Notes under the pieces: model-generated | What the model was told of the DNA's origin: nothing | Seen by the model: only the letters and a program-made list of their open reading frames with translations | Database searches by the model: none | Source of the DNA: Cristatella mucedo | Lineage: Eukaryota > Bryozoa > Phylactolaemata > Cristatellidae | Length of the DNA: 64,000 bases | Direction of reading: 5' to 3' | NCBI GenBank assembly: GCA_009760855.2 | Contig: WPIO01000007.1 | Span: 6,356,501 to 6,420,500 of the forward strand | Position numbers and translations under genes: made by a program | Part shown: piece by piece, positions 22,335 through 33,352 of the stretch | Numbering within the stretch: the stretch's first letter is position 1 | Layout: each line of letters opens with the position of its first letter

Positions 22335-22700
22335 CAATAAGATGCTTACAGCTGTTGCAAAACTTTGCAGCTCGGTTATACTGTATGTCTTCAATGTCAA
22401 AACTGCCACATTATACCACCGTTCACAAGCCTGCTCCGACTTCATGTCAAGCAACGTATCGACTTCAGTTCTGTCACTCATTTTTAGGTCTTGCCATTCT
22501 CTTGCTTGCACATACATACTTATCCAAAATCCTTTCTAATCAAGCTACCTACCCATCGTAACACTTACTCCTCTGACTCATGTCGTTGAGCTTCATCATT
22601 AACCCATCTCAAATCCATAGAAGACAGAGCATTTAGTTTGTATGCTCCTAAGTTTGTAACTCACTACCGATTAACATAATGACTTAAAAGCTAAATTTTA
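22335..22700 (+). mobile_element. L2-type LINE fragment, plus, decayed
   Basis: Plus-strand readings such as LQNFAARL and TYLSKILSNQAT are worn versions of VQNSAARL and [12 protein letters not shown], in the right order. Confidence 0.6.
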
Positions 22701-22937
22701 AAAAGAAGCTATGAAAATACCCATTCCTCAGCACTTGCTCTCCTACAGGGGCTTATGTATGCTGAAATTGTGCATGTGGTGGTGTTCTCTTTAAGTCATT
22801 GATACATTTTCATTATTATTCTTACTATCTACCAACTTTTTTCAATGGGACAGTAACGCTCCAGTGTTCGACCAGCTACATTCGATAGCACAGACAAGGG
22901 CACGGCCTTGGGTTCTGTGTGAGACCCTATTTATTAA

Positions 22938-23462
22938 GTCGTGGTTTTGTCACTCACTTTTAGGTCCCTTCATTCTTTGGCTCCAGCCTATCTCTCAGAT
23001 ATACTCACCCATCAGGCCAAGAATCGTACCACCCGCTTTTCGGAATCCAACAGTCTACAAATACCTCGTACAAACTTCAAATCCTTTGGAGACCATGCAT
23101 TTAGTTCGTATGCTCCCAAAGCCTGGAACTCCCTCCCGACCTGCGTCAGAACATCCCCTGACCTGACACATTTAAAAAGAACTTAAAAACACACCTATTT
23201 ATGACAGCATTTAGTGGGTCCCTGTGATTCGTCCTTCATGTGCTTATGCGTGCTGACACTGTGCATGCTGCCAAATAACCACATTTGCATGCTGACCCTG
23301 TGCATGTCACCCTTAACTATGTTATTCATTTTGTTTGCTTATCAAGCATGATTTTACTCACCATTCAATTGCATTTCCCTTTGCTGCAAATGTAAAGCGC
23401 CTAGAGAGAGATGAAGTTCTCTGGGGGCGCCCCTTTATCAAGTGCATTATTATTATAATTGT
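22938..23462 (+). mobile_element. L2-A LINE 3' end, young copy, plus
   Basis: Starts inside the codons for [20 protein letters not shown] and continues through [14 protein letters not shown], the UTR and an ATTATTATAATT end. It is almost identical in sequence to the copies at 2545 and 42868; 5'-truncated. Confidence 0.88.
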
Positions 23463-24150
23463 GGCATATCCCCAAATCAACGTTTTCTAAGAACACTCTC
23501 ATCTAAAAAATAATGTAAAATGTCTCCCTGAACCGTGCATAAGGTAACAAATCTCCAACAAAATCCATAGTAAACCGTATGGTCTACATTTATGTCCTTT
23601 ATGGGCATGACAAACTACTGCTTAAAGTTGGATTCTTTAATCAGAATTGATTTTTCTGTCACTATTTGCATATTTGAAAATACACAACAAAATTGGGACA
23701 GCTTTGATCTAAACAGTGACCTAGAGCTCAGAACTAGACACTACTAAGGATATACCAGACGTATCTCTGAATCAATGATTTTCATATCTATATATGCCCT
23801 TGTGTATTAGACTGGGATAAGTGCTATCACGGGCAACTGGAAGCAATATCCGTATTCCACTTCTGGTGCACATAATGCAGATAAGGTATCATTTCGACAA
23901 TTCCCCTTAAAAGGCATTAGCGTCAGACTATGTTTGCAGTAAACAAACTAAAGAGCAACAGAATTATAGACACAACCGTGCGCAATCGACGATCCGGGTC
24001 TCGATATTTCTTTTTCCTCAGAGGAGGATCTTCACTTATTGTGCAATTAAATGTCTTGGTTAATTGAAAGCGTCTAGGTTTCAAAACTATGTACTCGCTA
24101 ACTGAAAGTGTGTTGATACTGCGTTTCAAATATAAAAAATGAATACATTG
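23463..24150. other. Unannotated, no feature recognised
   Basis: No exon or repeat family recognised. Confidence 0.35.
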
Positions 24151-24242
24151 CAAATTGTCTGCTTCGAATTGTCCGGTCCGAATTACCCGTTTTTTGGTCC
24201 CGAATTGTCTGCTCCGAATTGTCCGGGACGAATTGTCCGGTT
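24151..24242. repeat. 14-bp tandem repeat, about six units
   Basis: Units of the form CGAATTGTCCGGTC repeat from 24151 to 24242, with one longer interrupted unit at 24179-24200 containing a T run. Variants alternate TGTCTGCT and TGTCCGG. Confidence 0.8.
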
Positions 24243-24289
24243 ACCCGAACAGCATATAAGGGTTATTTTCAGCCATACCAATCCATCCT

Positions 24290-24744
24290 AGCTAAGACCA
24301 CGTCTAGCTTTACAGTACCCTACCTCAAAATCCTAGCTTTGATCAAGCAGATCGTCTTTCTAGCTTCTTTGTCAGCACGGAAGACCAAACCCGAGAGTCC
24401 ATCCGTAAGGTAACATCCTCCCTAGTGTTTGTCATGCGAGCCAGGCTCTATCTCAATGTCCACCTCAAGCTTGCCCAGCTGACTCCATGCCGAAGTTAAT
24501 CTCCCAGTCTAAGAAGACTAGTAGCCCTCTTGATCCCATGCCTACTGTTCTACTGCTGAGATACCTAGATTTACTGCTTCCCTGCTTAACTAACATAGTC
24601 AAGCTGTCCTTAGGCTGGGGCTCTGTCTCAGCAACTTTCAATAAGGCTAAGCTAATCATAAAAAAGTCCACACTAGACCAGAAGAACTAAAGCAACTTCT
24701 GCCCGGTCTCCCTAATGTAATTCCTATCAAAGACATGGAATGTA
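24290..24744 (+). mobile_element. L2-type LINE, reverse transcriptase 5' region, plus
   Basis: A frame reads DPMPTVLLLRYLDLLLPCLT and LGWGSVSATFNKAKLIIKKS, the fingers region of L2/CR1-group reverse transcriptase, and breaks where a minus-strand LINE tail is inserted at about 24745. Confidence 0.7.
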
Positions 24745-25046
24745 AAGTAATAATAATAATAATGCACTTGATAAAGTGCCCTCAGAGAACTCAATCTCTT
24801 TCTAGGTGCTTCACATTTGCTGCAAAGGAAAACGCGATTGAATGGTGAGTAATATCATGCTTATTAAACAACATGAATAGCATGGTTAGGGGTGACATGC
24901 ACAGGGTCAGCATGCAAGTGTGGTTAGTAGCTGCATGCAGTGTCAGTATACATAAGCACATGAAGGACGAATCACAGGGACCCACTAAATGCTGTCCTAA
25001 ATAGGTGTTTTTTAAGTTCTTTTTAAATGTGGTGAAGTAACAGACC
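24745..25046 (-). mobile_element. L2-A 3' tail inserted in antisense
   Basis: TAATAATAATAATAATGCAC, then GAGAACTCAATCTCTTTCTA and the UTR motif ACATGCACAGGGTCAGCATG, all in minus orientation, ending near codons for TTFKRNL. It interrupts the plus-strand LINE on both sides. Confidence 0.8.
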
Positions 25047-25049
25047 TCC

Positions 25050-25640
25050 TAACATTTTTAGCAAAATTTTAAACCTAGCAAGTTTGAGTCACGCATTAGA
25101 GCAAATTCTCCCACCAAGTTAGCATTGACGTGAGCAAATAAGCATTATCTCAGGAATGCTGACCTGGGTAGTCTCAGCTGTTTCTGCCGAATCTATCAGC
25201 AGCTACTGATACATTGACCGACAACTCCTTTTTGGTGCTTGAACAATTGTGTTCTTGCCTAGGCATCATAGACACTGTGCTGCAATTGTTTAGGTCTTAT
25301 TTCAGTAGAAGAATTCAGAGGGGAGACGTCAACGGCCGACAGGCATCCAGTGGTCATTTGAAGCATGGCGTGCCTCAAGGATCTGTACTGGGTGCACTTC
25401 TTTTACAATCCATTTTCGACCTCTAGTAGACGTAATCGCCAAGCACAGTCTATGCAGAATTTGCAAGCAGTTGAGACACAGCTGCACTTATACATTGATC
25501 CATACCTGAGTTCCAGCATCTCAAACTCCCTCAGTTTGCATGCAGCATGTATTGCTGACATTCGTACTTTGATGGCAGCACTTTCTTTAATTAAATTACA
25601 GTACTCGCACGCATGCACACACACGCGCACACATATATAT
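25050..25640 (+). mobile_element. L2-type LINE, reverse transcriptase core, plus
   Basis: Readings include LGIIDTVLQLFRSYFSRRI, HLKHGVPQGSVLGALL and LHLYIDPYLSSSISNSLSLH, which follow the palm motif region (the YADD itself is eroded). Continuous with 24290-24744. Confidence 0.72.
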
Positions 25641-25644
25641 ATTT

Positions 25645-25800
25645 CATTTGCATATCCCTCAGAGAACTTAGTCTCTATCCAGGGAGCTTTATATTTACTG
25701 CAGGCTTGAGCCCGTGACCTTAGTCGTTTTATATTACTGCAGACTAGAGCCCACGACCTCTGGTCGTTAAAGGTGAGCATCTTACCCTAGGGTAAAACCA
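25645..25800 (-). repeat. SINE-1-like insertion, minus
   Basis: In minus orientation a duplicated B-box-like region (TAGAGCCCACGACCTC and TTGAGCCCGTGACCTT on the plus strand) joins the CTCAGAGAACTTAGTCTCTA tail. It lies inside the plus-strand L2 copy. Confidence 0.6.
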
Positions 25801-26402
25801 GCATGGCAACAAAACCAACTTACTATGGGCAAACATGGTGTTAGTGAGAAATTGGACAGCTTAACCTTCTAAATTGCTTTGCCAGCACATCCCAATTAAG
25901 CTGGTCCATGCATTCGTGACATTCAGAGTACGATTCTGTAACTTGCTGCTTGTAGGACATCCCGTCTGTGCAATAAGACACTTACATCAGTAGTTGGTGC
26001 TAAACTTGGCAACTAGGGTTATTTGTCTAGTTCGTTGCAACTGCCATGACAGCACGTTTCATACGTCTTCACTGGCACCCCATCAAGTAGCACATCGTTT
26101 CAGGTTCTGTCATTCACTTCTAAGTCCCTTCACATTCTCTTAAACCGGCCAAACCTATCTGATACCATTAATAATCAGGCCTCCCATTGCACTACTAGCT
26201 CTTCTGACTCTAGTGTTTTGGTTGTGCCCCTATCCAATTCCAAATCTCTTGGACAAAGTGCCTTTAGTTAATAAGCTCCGAAAGCCTGGATCTCACTATT
26301 CTCCAGATTTGACAGCATTAAGAAAACCTGTTCAGGATATGACAAGTACCTAGAAAAAGATCTGGTTCTCTTGTGGTGCTATATACATTTTTATTATTTT
26401 TA
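25801..26402 (+). mobile_element. L2-type LINE, C-terminal region and tail, plus
   Basis: [20 protein letters not shown] and later worn blocks complete the LINE begun at 24290. The end reads TAGAAAAAGATCTGGTTCTC, then TTATTATTTTT. Confidence 0.65.
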
Positions 26403-26405
26403 CAT

Positions 26406-26661
26406 ACCCTGGCAGGCCACGGTGGGTACCCTCGCACTTTGGCAAATACTCTGTCGCCGTGTACAAACTCCTCGTTTCCGACCATCTCCTAGAAAAGAAA
26501 AACGGCCATTGTGCAGCAGAAAGCAAGACGGCTGTCTATCAGCACCAGGCAATCCTGGCGCCCAAAGAGTGCATCACATATGCAGCCATTCTCGTTGACT
26601 GCTCGGTTCAGGCTGGCCGGCACGTGCTGGCCGGCACGTCCGACAGCTACACGGGGCCGTA
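26406..26661 (+). CDS. Candidate terminal exon of an unrecognised plus-strand gene
   Basis: After a pyrimidine-rich TTATTATTTTTACATACCCT and an AG at 26414-26415, one frame stays open to TAG at 26660. It reads VPSHFGKYSVAVYKLLVSDH, then ECITYAAILVDCSVQAGRHV, a balanced composition unlike the surrounding LINE. An AATAAA at about 27093 could serve as its poly(A) signal. I recognise no family and found no upstream exon; it could be a chance frame or a retrocopy fragment. A 14-bp tandem duplication (26612-26639) lies within it. Confidence 0.3.
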
Positions 26662-26734
26662 GGATGTGAAAGAGGGCCAGGGCAGCCCCGGTTTTCGGGG
26701 ACCTACGAGAGGGGTTAGCAGAAAGTAAAGGTTA

Positions 26735-26885
26735 GGTGACTCAACTGTCATTTGTATAGCGGTAGAAGAGCTTTTGAGCTATCACCATGCTCCCTGCAGC
26801 ATATTATAATGGATTGTCTGCAGCAGGACTCGAACCCACGACCTTGTTTGAGGAGTGCGAACACCTTACCCGTAGATCCAGAGCC
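26735..26885 (-). repeat. SINE-2, minus
   Basis: Minus strand: B box GGGTTCGAGTCC, a divergent body, GAGCTCTTCTACCGCTATAC and AAATGACAG. The tail is near its usual form but the middle is altered. Confidence 0.7.
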
Positions 26886-27526
26886 AGAAAAATATAAGAA
26901 TGCGAAATTTGGCGTCGAGTCGACATTGGCTGAGTACTTGGTCGTCCGAGGAGTCGCCAGAGTGCATTTCTACCAGAAAGCGCCGGCGCAAAGAAAGCAG
27001 CGACATAGCGCTGACAAGCCGAGATAGGAGGACCTCTAAGCAGCGACACGATCGGAGGTGGTGGCGGCAGTGGAGGCAGCCGATTTGCGGTGAACAATAA
27101 AAAGTGTCTGGACAGCCCGCGGCGACTTGTGCATGTTAAAGATTTCGCTATGGGGCGGCAATTGCGGTGCCACTCACTCGAGCCGCGGGAGGAGACCGGA
27201 CGAGCCACTACGAGGACGGCCGAAGCTGGTAGCATAACGTGGCGGTACGTCCGGTACGAACCTCGGCGCGAAAAGTTAAGCAGACAAGCCACAACGGGCT
27301 ACCGGCCTACCAACTGCACTATTTTCAGAATCTGGTCAGCGCGGTTGTATGACAGCCGCGGCTAGCCATCACGAGATCACTATAATAGCGCTGCAGCACT
27401 GCAAATAACGCGGCAAGCACGGACGCTACCTCTGCACAGAAGATCCAGGACCATTAAAAGCTATTTAAGAAGATTTTAAAGTAAAGCGCGCACGCCTTTG
27501 AACAGAACGAGCAATGCACGGACTCA
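26886..27526. other. GC-rich patch, possible promoter region
   Basis: Unusually GC- and CpG-rich compared with its surroundings, so long open frames appear on both strands (26804-27365) without convincing family motifs. It could be a CpG-rich promoter; no start site was determined. AATAAA occurs at about 27093. Confidence 0.3.
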
Positions 27527-27662
27527 TACTTTGCCCAGCAGAGTTTGCGTTAATTGAAAATCCCGCCGCGCACGTTCTTGAAAACCAAGGCGCCAATACC
27601 AGGTAACTCTTGAGGTTGAATATGAATCGCTGTTGCGACGCTATAGCTCTTAGCGATGCCAC
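27527..27662 (-). CDS. Candidate first exon with a mitochondrial-type presequence
   Basis: A minus-strand ATG at 27662 opens a frame beginning MASLRAIASQQRFIFNLKSY. It has no acidic residue and several Arg/Lys, as in a matrix-targeting peptide. A donor-like CAAA|gtatgag lies near 27527. No following exon was identified and the frame may be chance. Confidence 0.2.
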
Positions 27663-27973
27663 CTAATCACTGCTGCAGATGAACATTGATAAAAAGTATA
27701 TATAAATGTGTGTATATATATATATTTATTTATATTTAGTTTTGAGCATATTTTCATCATACTAGAGGTCGTCTATGCTTGTATATTAGGTATGTCCATG
27801 TAGAGCCGTAATCTTGCTCTTATCGAAATCTGCTGGTTCTCGCCCAGCGTAAAAGGTTCATGTGGTAACATCTGTACGAAGAAGCAATACGTAGATATCA
27901 GCGTCTCCATTTTTAAATCTAAAAAATGTGAGGTCTAAATGGGCGGTTAAGCTCTAGAGTTCTGTGTTCGCGC
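27663..27973. other. Unannotated, TA-rich
   Basis: Contains a TATATA-rich stretch at about 27700-27745; no other feature. Confidence 0.35.
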
Positions 27974-28480
27974 TCAACACCCAAGCAGCTTTCGGATAGC
28001 ATAGAAACTGAATGCACGGCCCTTAAGATATTTGACGTTACGAAGGGGCGCAATTAATCGTCCAGAGTAAGAGCGGGTGGTTCGGTGAGAGGCATTTTGG
28101 GAACATAATTCTGACGGGTGCGCCGAAGCCAGAGAATAGAGTGATCTAAAGGTGATTGACAGAATCTTTAAGTCAATGCGCTGCTTCATAAGAACCAGTA
28201 ATGATCGGTAAGCAGTTATGTAATATGGCTGCTGCGAAGTTTAGGACAGATTAGTCTAGATGCTGAGTATGGGCTAAATATAAGCAAGCGTCTTGTTGCA
28301 AAGGCATAAAGATCTCCAAGCAGTGAGATACAAAAGAATATTCGGGATGTCGTGAATGCATGGACTAGCATGACTGGTATTTTTTTGTCCATGCAAGACC
28401 ATATTGTTGCAACATTACCAGCATGAAATTAGGGTGACGGCTATGGAGCCGAAGTGCTAATCTTGTGAAAAGTCATTTCA
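27974..28480 (-). mobile_element. L2-type LINE fragment, minus, decayed
   Basis: A minus frame reads KQRIDLKILSITFRSLYSLA and later GRAFSFYAIRKLL, counterparts of [20 protein letters not shown] and [12 protein letters not shown]. Confidence 0.7.
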
Positions 28481-29839
28481 GTATTGCAACACTCAATAGG
28501 TGCATAACGAAAGCCCCTTACGGCTCTCTTAAGCCTTGTGGCCCCGTTGGTTAACAGACCCCCTTGGGTTCACTCCGAAGGAGTCCGGTCCGAAAAAGCA
28601 CCCACTAGATAACACGTGATTACATCGCTAGGGACGTTAGTTTCCTCTGGAAAACAAACCTTTGAGTCTTCGCACCGAAGTCAGCACAGTTAGTTCAGCT
28701 CTTCAGATTCTCTAAGCAAAGTGGTACACGAAATTTTCATTAATTTGCTCGAAGTCCCTTACCGAAACACCGTTCAGTAGCCTCTTTACATTCTTCTAAG
28801 AAGAAATGCATACGCCCACTCAGAGAGCCTGCAGAAACCCCATATCGTCTGGCATTACGGCCTCGCCTGACTTGCGAGAGTTACAACGATGCAGGAACCT
28901 CGCCTCTTGACGATCGCAGCATTGATCCGTTGGTTTGAATTCTTCGTTGTGCTTACAAGCGAGCCTATGCCCGCGTGAAAATCACGGGATAACTCCAACT
29001 TCGCTTCGGAATTCGTGCCCGAGTGGCAGCCGTTTGCGAAGCGTTTATTTGCCTTTGCGCTTGTATACCTGGAGAATCAGGATTTCTGAACGATCCCCCC
29101 CCAAGAGCAGCGAGAACTGCCACTACTGCTCATTCTAGTTTGTCACAAGAGCCTTGAGGTGACATTGCTTGAACTACAGCGAAATTTCGAGAATGACAAA
29201 GCCGGCACTCGATCGGTTTATTAGTTCACAGCCACAAATCTCGTAGCACCATTTTCATCAAAGTTGTCGCGATACAAAACTTCCAACTTCTAAAACATTG
29301 TCGACGGAAACTTACTCACCGACTTCAAAAGCACGTGGCGCTCCTGGGAATCTTCATTTTCTTGCTGCTGTAAAGTTTGTCCTAGGTGACGTATTCGTTG
29401 AGCTTCAAAAAGGACAACGTTCCATATTCAGTCTCGCTGTGGTTGAGTTTGATGAAACTATTGCTTTTGGCAAAAGATGCAGTGGATTTCTAATGCTGTT
29501 TTACTCGTTGCTGTCTGCAATAATTCAGCATTCATGCGTACAAGACGCTTGCACTCTTATTTGATCCATGCTATACAATTTTGGTACTTTCTCTCTGGTA
29601 GTTGTTTCTCATTTTTTACTTGCTCAAGTAAAAGTTTTTTACCTATGCAATACAATCTTCCATTCGCAACTATAATCGAATGGAGTTGCTTCTTCGTTGA
29701 CCAGCCCCGGCTTGTGATCTTCTGCCCACTCAATTTCGTGCTCCGATATCAATGGGTACCCGCCATTGGGTGGGGGAGGGTATTTTCAAGTATTTAGAAT
29801 AACAGGGATCTATGTAAGGTCATATTTTCGCAATTTATG

Positions 29840-29840
<1 letters not shown>
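28481..29840. other. Unannotated, no repeat recognised
   Basis: One of the longer stretches without known repeats. A plus frame at 29298-29564 contains KFVLGDVFVELQKGQRSIFS but has no confirmed splice context. Confidence 0.3.

Positions 29841-29891
<51 letters not shown>
29841..29891. repeat. (CT)n microsatellite
   Basis: Uninterrupted CT dinucleotides for about 50 bp. Confidence 0.95.
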
Positions 29892-29896
<5 letters not shown>

Positions 29897-30042
29897 ACAC
29901 TCTCTTCCTCTCTCTTGTTGAATTTAAGCACCAAGTGGATCCATTCTTTCACGTGTATGCAGACGACACTCTGCTGTACATATAGTATGATAAGTAAGAG
30001 ACTGCACTTCCAATGAAGGAAAAAGAGGCCTGCTCGTTGAAC

Positions 30043-30103
30043 ACACACAACACACACACACACACACAAAACACACACACAAACACATGCACAAACAAAC
30101 CCA

Positions 30104-30147
<44 letters not shown>

Positions 30148-30162
30148 CATATATATATAATT
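30043..30162. repeat. (CA)n/(TA)n microsatellite
   Basis: Interrupted CA repeats with AAAC variants grading into TATATA. Confidence 0.95.
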
Positions 30163-30321
30163 TAAAGAATATATTTATAAATAAACAGTCTTGTGCATAG
30201 GGCCTAAAGAGCATTTAGTCTGTTTTCAGACGTTTTGCAAATCAAAGCAAGAGAACAACTAAGCAATCGTTAATGAATCATGCAAAGGCAAGCGTGCAGA
30301 AGCATACAACTCTCACCAGAA

Positions 30322-30973
30322 GACCAGATCAGCTCCCAAGTCAAGTCTGCCTGCTTTCAGCTAAGCAACGTTGCTAGAATTCGGGCCTGCTTAGACAGGG
30401 ATACCTCATCTAAATGGTCAATTTCAAGGCTGTGTCACTAACTTGTAGATCCCTGTATGTCACTAACTTGTAGGTCCTTGTATTCTGTTGCTTCAGCCTA
30501 CCTATAAGAACTATTACACCACAGGCTAGGCATCGTAAGAATGCTTTTCTAAATAAAATTGATTAGAATAACCTCGAAATAACTTCAAATTCTGTGGAGA
30601 CCGTGCCTTCAGTTCACATGCTCAAAGCCTGGAACTCACTCTCGACTGACATCAAAACATCCAATGACTCAATAACATCTAAAAGCAGCTAAAACGCACC
30701 TGTTTCTCACAGCATTTTGTGAGTCCTTATGATTTATCCTCTGAGTACTAATGTGTTATGATACTACGCATGTTACCACTAACCATATTTACAAGATAGC
30801 ACTGTGGTTGTTACCTCTAAATATATTATGGTTGTTGACAATGTGCATGTAACTAGTAACCAGCATGTGACTACTAAACATACGATCATGCTTCCTTTGC
30901 AGCATATGTAAAATGCCTACAAAGAGATTAAGTTATTCGAGGGCCCTATACGAATGTATTATTGTTATTATTA
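30322..30973 (+). mobile_element. L2-type LINE fragment, plus, decayed
   Basis: GATCAGCTCCCAAGTCAAGT and GCTAGAATTCGGGCCTGCTT match the AKSAYFQL...AKIRACL coding block. A worn C-terminus, a UTR and a TATTATTGTTATTATTATG end follow. Confidence 0.7.
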
Positions 30974-31672
30974 TGATCCCTTCCTGCTTTCCAGCATATC
31001 GAACTCACCCAACTTCCTCGCAGCATATATTACTGACATCTGCACTTGGTTGGCAATAAGATTTCTTAAATTTAATTTCGATGAAATCAACTTACTACAA
31101 AAACTAAAGTCAGTGATACTCGGAAATTGGACAGCGTAATTCTCAAAAGTGGGCCCCTGCAGACTGCATGCATCCTAGGTGTCCTGCTCAAAAATGATCT
31201 ATCAATAGTTGACCACATCAGCTCCGAAGTCAAGTCTGCCTGCTTTTACGATTGATTGCAAGGTTCTTTCCTTTACTGTTAGGCCCTATCATTCTCTTGC
31301 TCCAGTCCACCAATCTTAGATACTTGCTAATCAGACTTCGCATCGTACCATGCACTCTTCTGACTCTAACCAAACTCAAATCCTTTGGCGATCCTGCCTC
31401 CAGTTAGTATGTTACCAACGCCTGGAACTCACTACTACTGACTGACATCGCATCAGCCCCTTACTTAATGACATTTAAAAGAAGCTAAAAATCTACTTGT
31501 TTGTCACAGCATTTGATCTATCCCTGTACATTGTCCTTTTATGTTGATGCCTGCAGAGACTGGTGCATGCTATTACTAGCCTATTGACTTGCTTCCTTTC
31601 CAGTATATGCTAAGTATTTAGAAAGGGAGTAAGTTCCCTTATGGCACTATACAACTACTTCATTATTATTAA
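30974..31672 (+). mobile_element. Second L2-type LINE fragment, plus, decayed
   Basis: Starts at the end of the previous copy with codons for YITDICTW and FLKFN (normally [14 protein letters not shown]) and ends CTTCATTATTATTAATA. Internal segments are missing. Confidence 0.65.
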
Positions 31673-31679
31673 TATTTGT

Positions 31680-32347
31680 TTAGTGCATAAGAATCTTAAA
31701 ATTAGTAATAGTCACTAACCATCATAATCAATTGACCAATATTGCTCAAACTTTCCTGTGCGATAAAGGTTTTCAAAGACACTGAGTTAAGTTGAGCTAG
31801 TTACAGTATCACTGCCAATATAATGACTCTTTATTTGCACCAATGATACGTGCAAAATAAAGAACTATTTTAGTCAATCAATAAAAGGTTTTGTGGGAGC
31901 AAGTGTTACCCTATTCCATCACAGTGGCAGCGATTTTGCATAGCAAAATCATTTAACAAGTCATTTAATCATTGAATCACCATTTAATAAGTTCGAAATA
32001 TGTATTGCATAATGTCATGATCACAACAGGAAGAAATCAATTTATCTTCTAGAAAGCTATGCTAAGCATCGAAAAGAATGCCTGGGTTGCTCCCACTTAA
32101 CAAACGGTAAACTGATCGGTTGGAGCATGCACAATCTAGATGCAACGACATCTGGAAAGCACTTGCACCGCTTCGGAATTAGTCCGTGTGGTGCAAGCAT
32201 AAGAGAATGCTCCAGCAGCACAACAAGCCCCACAAAGCAAGCTTGGGTCAGGAAGCAATCGCATTGCACTACACTTTCGGAGGTTTTCCTTGTTTGAGCA
32301 CAAGAGACCCGATGTTTCTCCGTGACACGCGGTGACTGCACTCTTCT
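31680..32347 (-). other. ACSF3 3' flank, likely 3' UTR
   Basis: No coding sequence or repeat is recognised between the ACSF3 stop and the LINE copy ending near 31672. A minus-strand AATAAA lies at 31835-31830, about 515 nt past the stop, and is a possible poly(A) signal. Confidence 0.3.
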
Positions 32348-32733
32348 CTACTTTGCCTTGTCGCCGTCGACGGGAAAGAGCTTCTTGACAAGCTCCTTCT
32401 TGTTGATTTTCCCTAGGGTATTTCGGGGCAGCTCCGGCAAGCACACCACAGCACTGGGCAGCTGATAAGTAGGAAGGTGTGGACGGCCCCATTCCCTCAA
32501 AGCCGCAATGGTGACAGGGGGATAACCGGCTTTCATGGCAAGAACGGCTGCTACCCTCTGACCCCACACTGGGTCAGGGATGCCGACAACGGCACACTCG
32601 GCAATGTCGTCACGGCCCAGAATAACACGTTCGATGTCGAGGGCGCTAATCTTGTAGCCACCACTCTTGATTATATCCACCGACATTCGCCCGACGATAC
32701 TGTAGTAGCCGTCGGCATAAATGGCCGAGTCAC
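32348..32733 (-). CDS. ACSF3: ACSF3 exon 7 (C-terminal domain and stop)
   Basis: This 386-nt terminal exon follows the acceptor tctcag|gtgact and ends in TAG at 32350-32348. It encodes the mobile C-terminal subdomain: [19 protein letters not shown], the [12 protein letters not shown] hinge region, and LGKINKKEL with the catalytic lysine. The tail DGDKAK is not a classical peroxisomal signal. Confidence 0.94.
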
Positions 32734-33161
32734 CTGAGAGAGAAAAATAGAAATATATAGAAAAAGTCGGAATAAAGTAATCAAAGATGGACTGATTCAA
32801 AAGCCTCTATATATCTAAAAGCTTTTATAGTGGCAGGGGAGCCTTATTGTTGTTCACCACACTTGCAGAGGGAAATAATGATTTGCATGCTGTGGGACAA
32901 GAAACCATGAACTGGTTCGTGAAGTACAAGCTGCTGGGCTAAGATCCAGAGAAAGAGAGAGAGAGAGGAGTAAACAGAGATTGAGAGAGTTGATAGATAG
33001 ATAGATAGATAGACAGACAGACGGACGGGTAGTTCGATGTATGGATGGATAGATAGATAGAAAGAAAGAAAGACTGGCATATAGTTAGATAATTATAGAT
33101 GGATACACAGATAGACAGATGGATGGGTGTATAGACAGAAAGAGAGAAAGCATGAGTGACT

Positions 33162-33257
<96 letters not shown>

Positions 33258-33314
33258 AGAGACAGAGACAGAGACAGACAGACAGACAGAGACAGGCAGA
33301 CAAAGGAGAAAGAG

Positions 33315-33352
<38 letters not shown>

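Noticed and set aside
29794-30214. Cys/Val repeat frames (VCVCVCV) and Arg/Glu repeats on the minus strand
   Set aside because: They come from (CA)n and (CT)n microsatellites.
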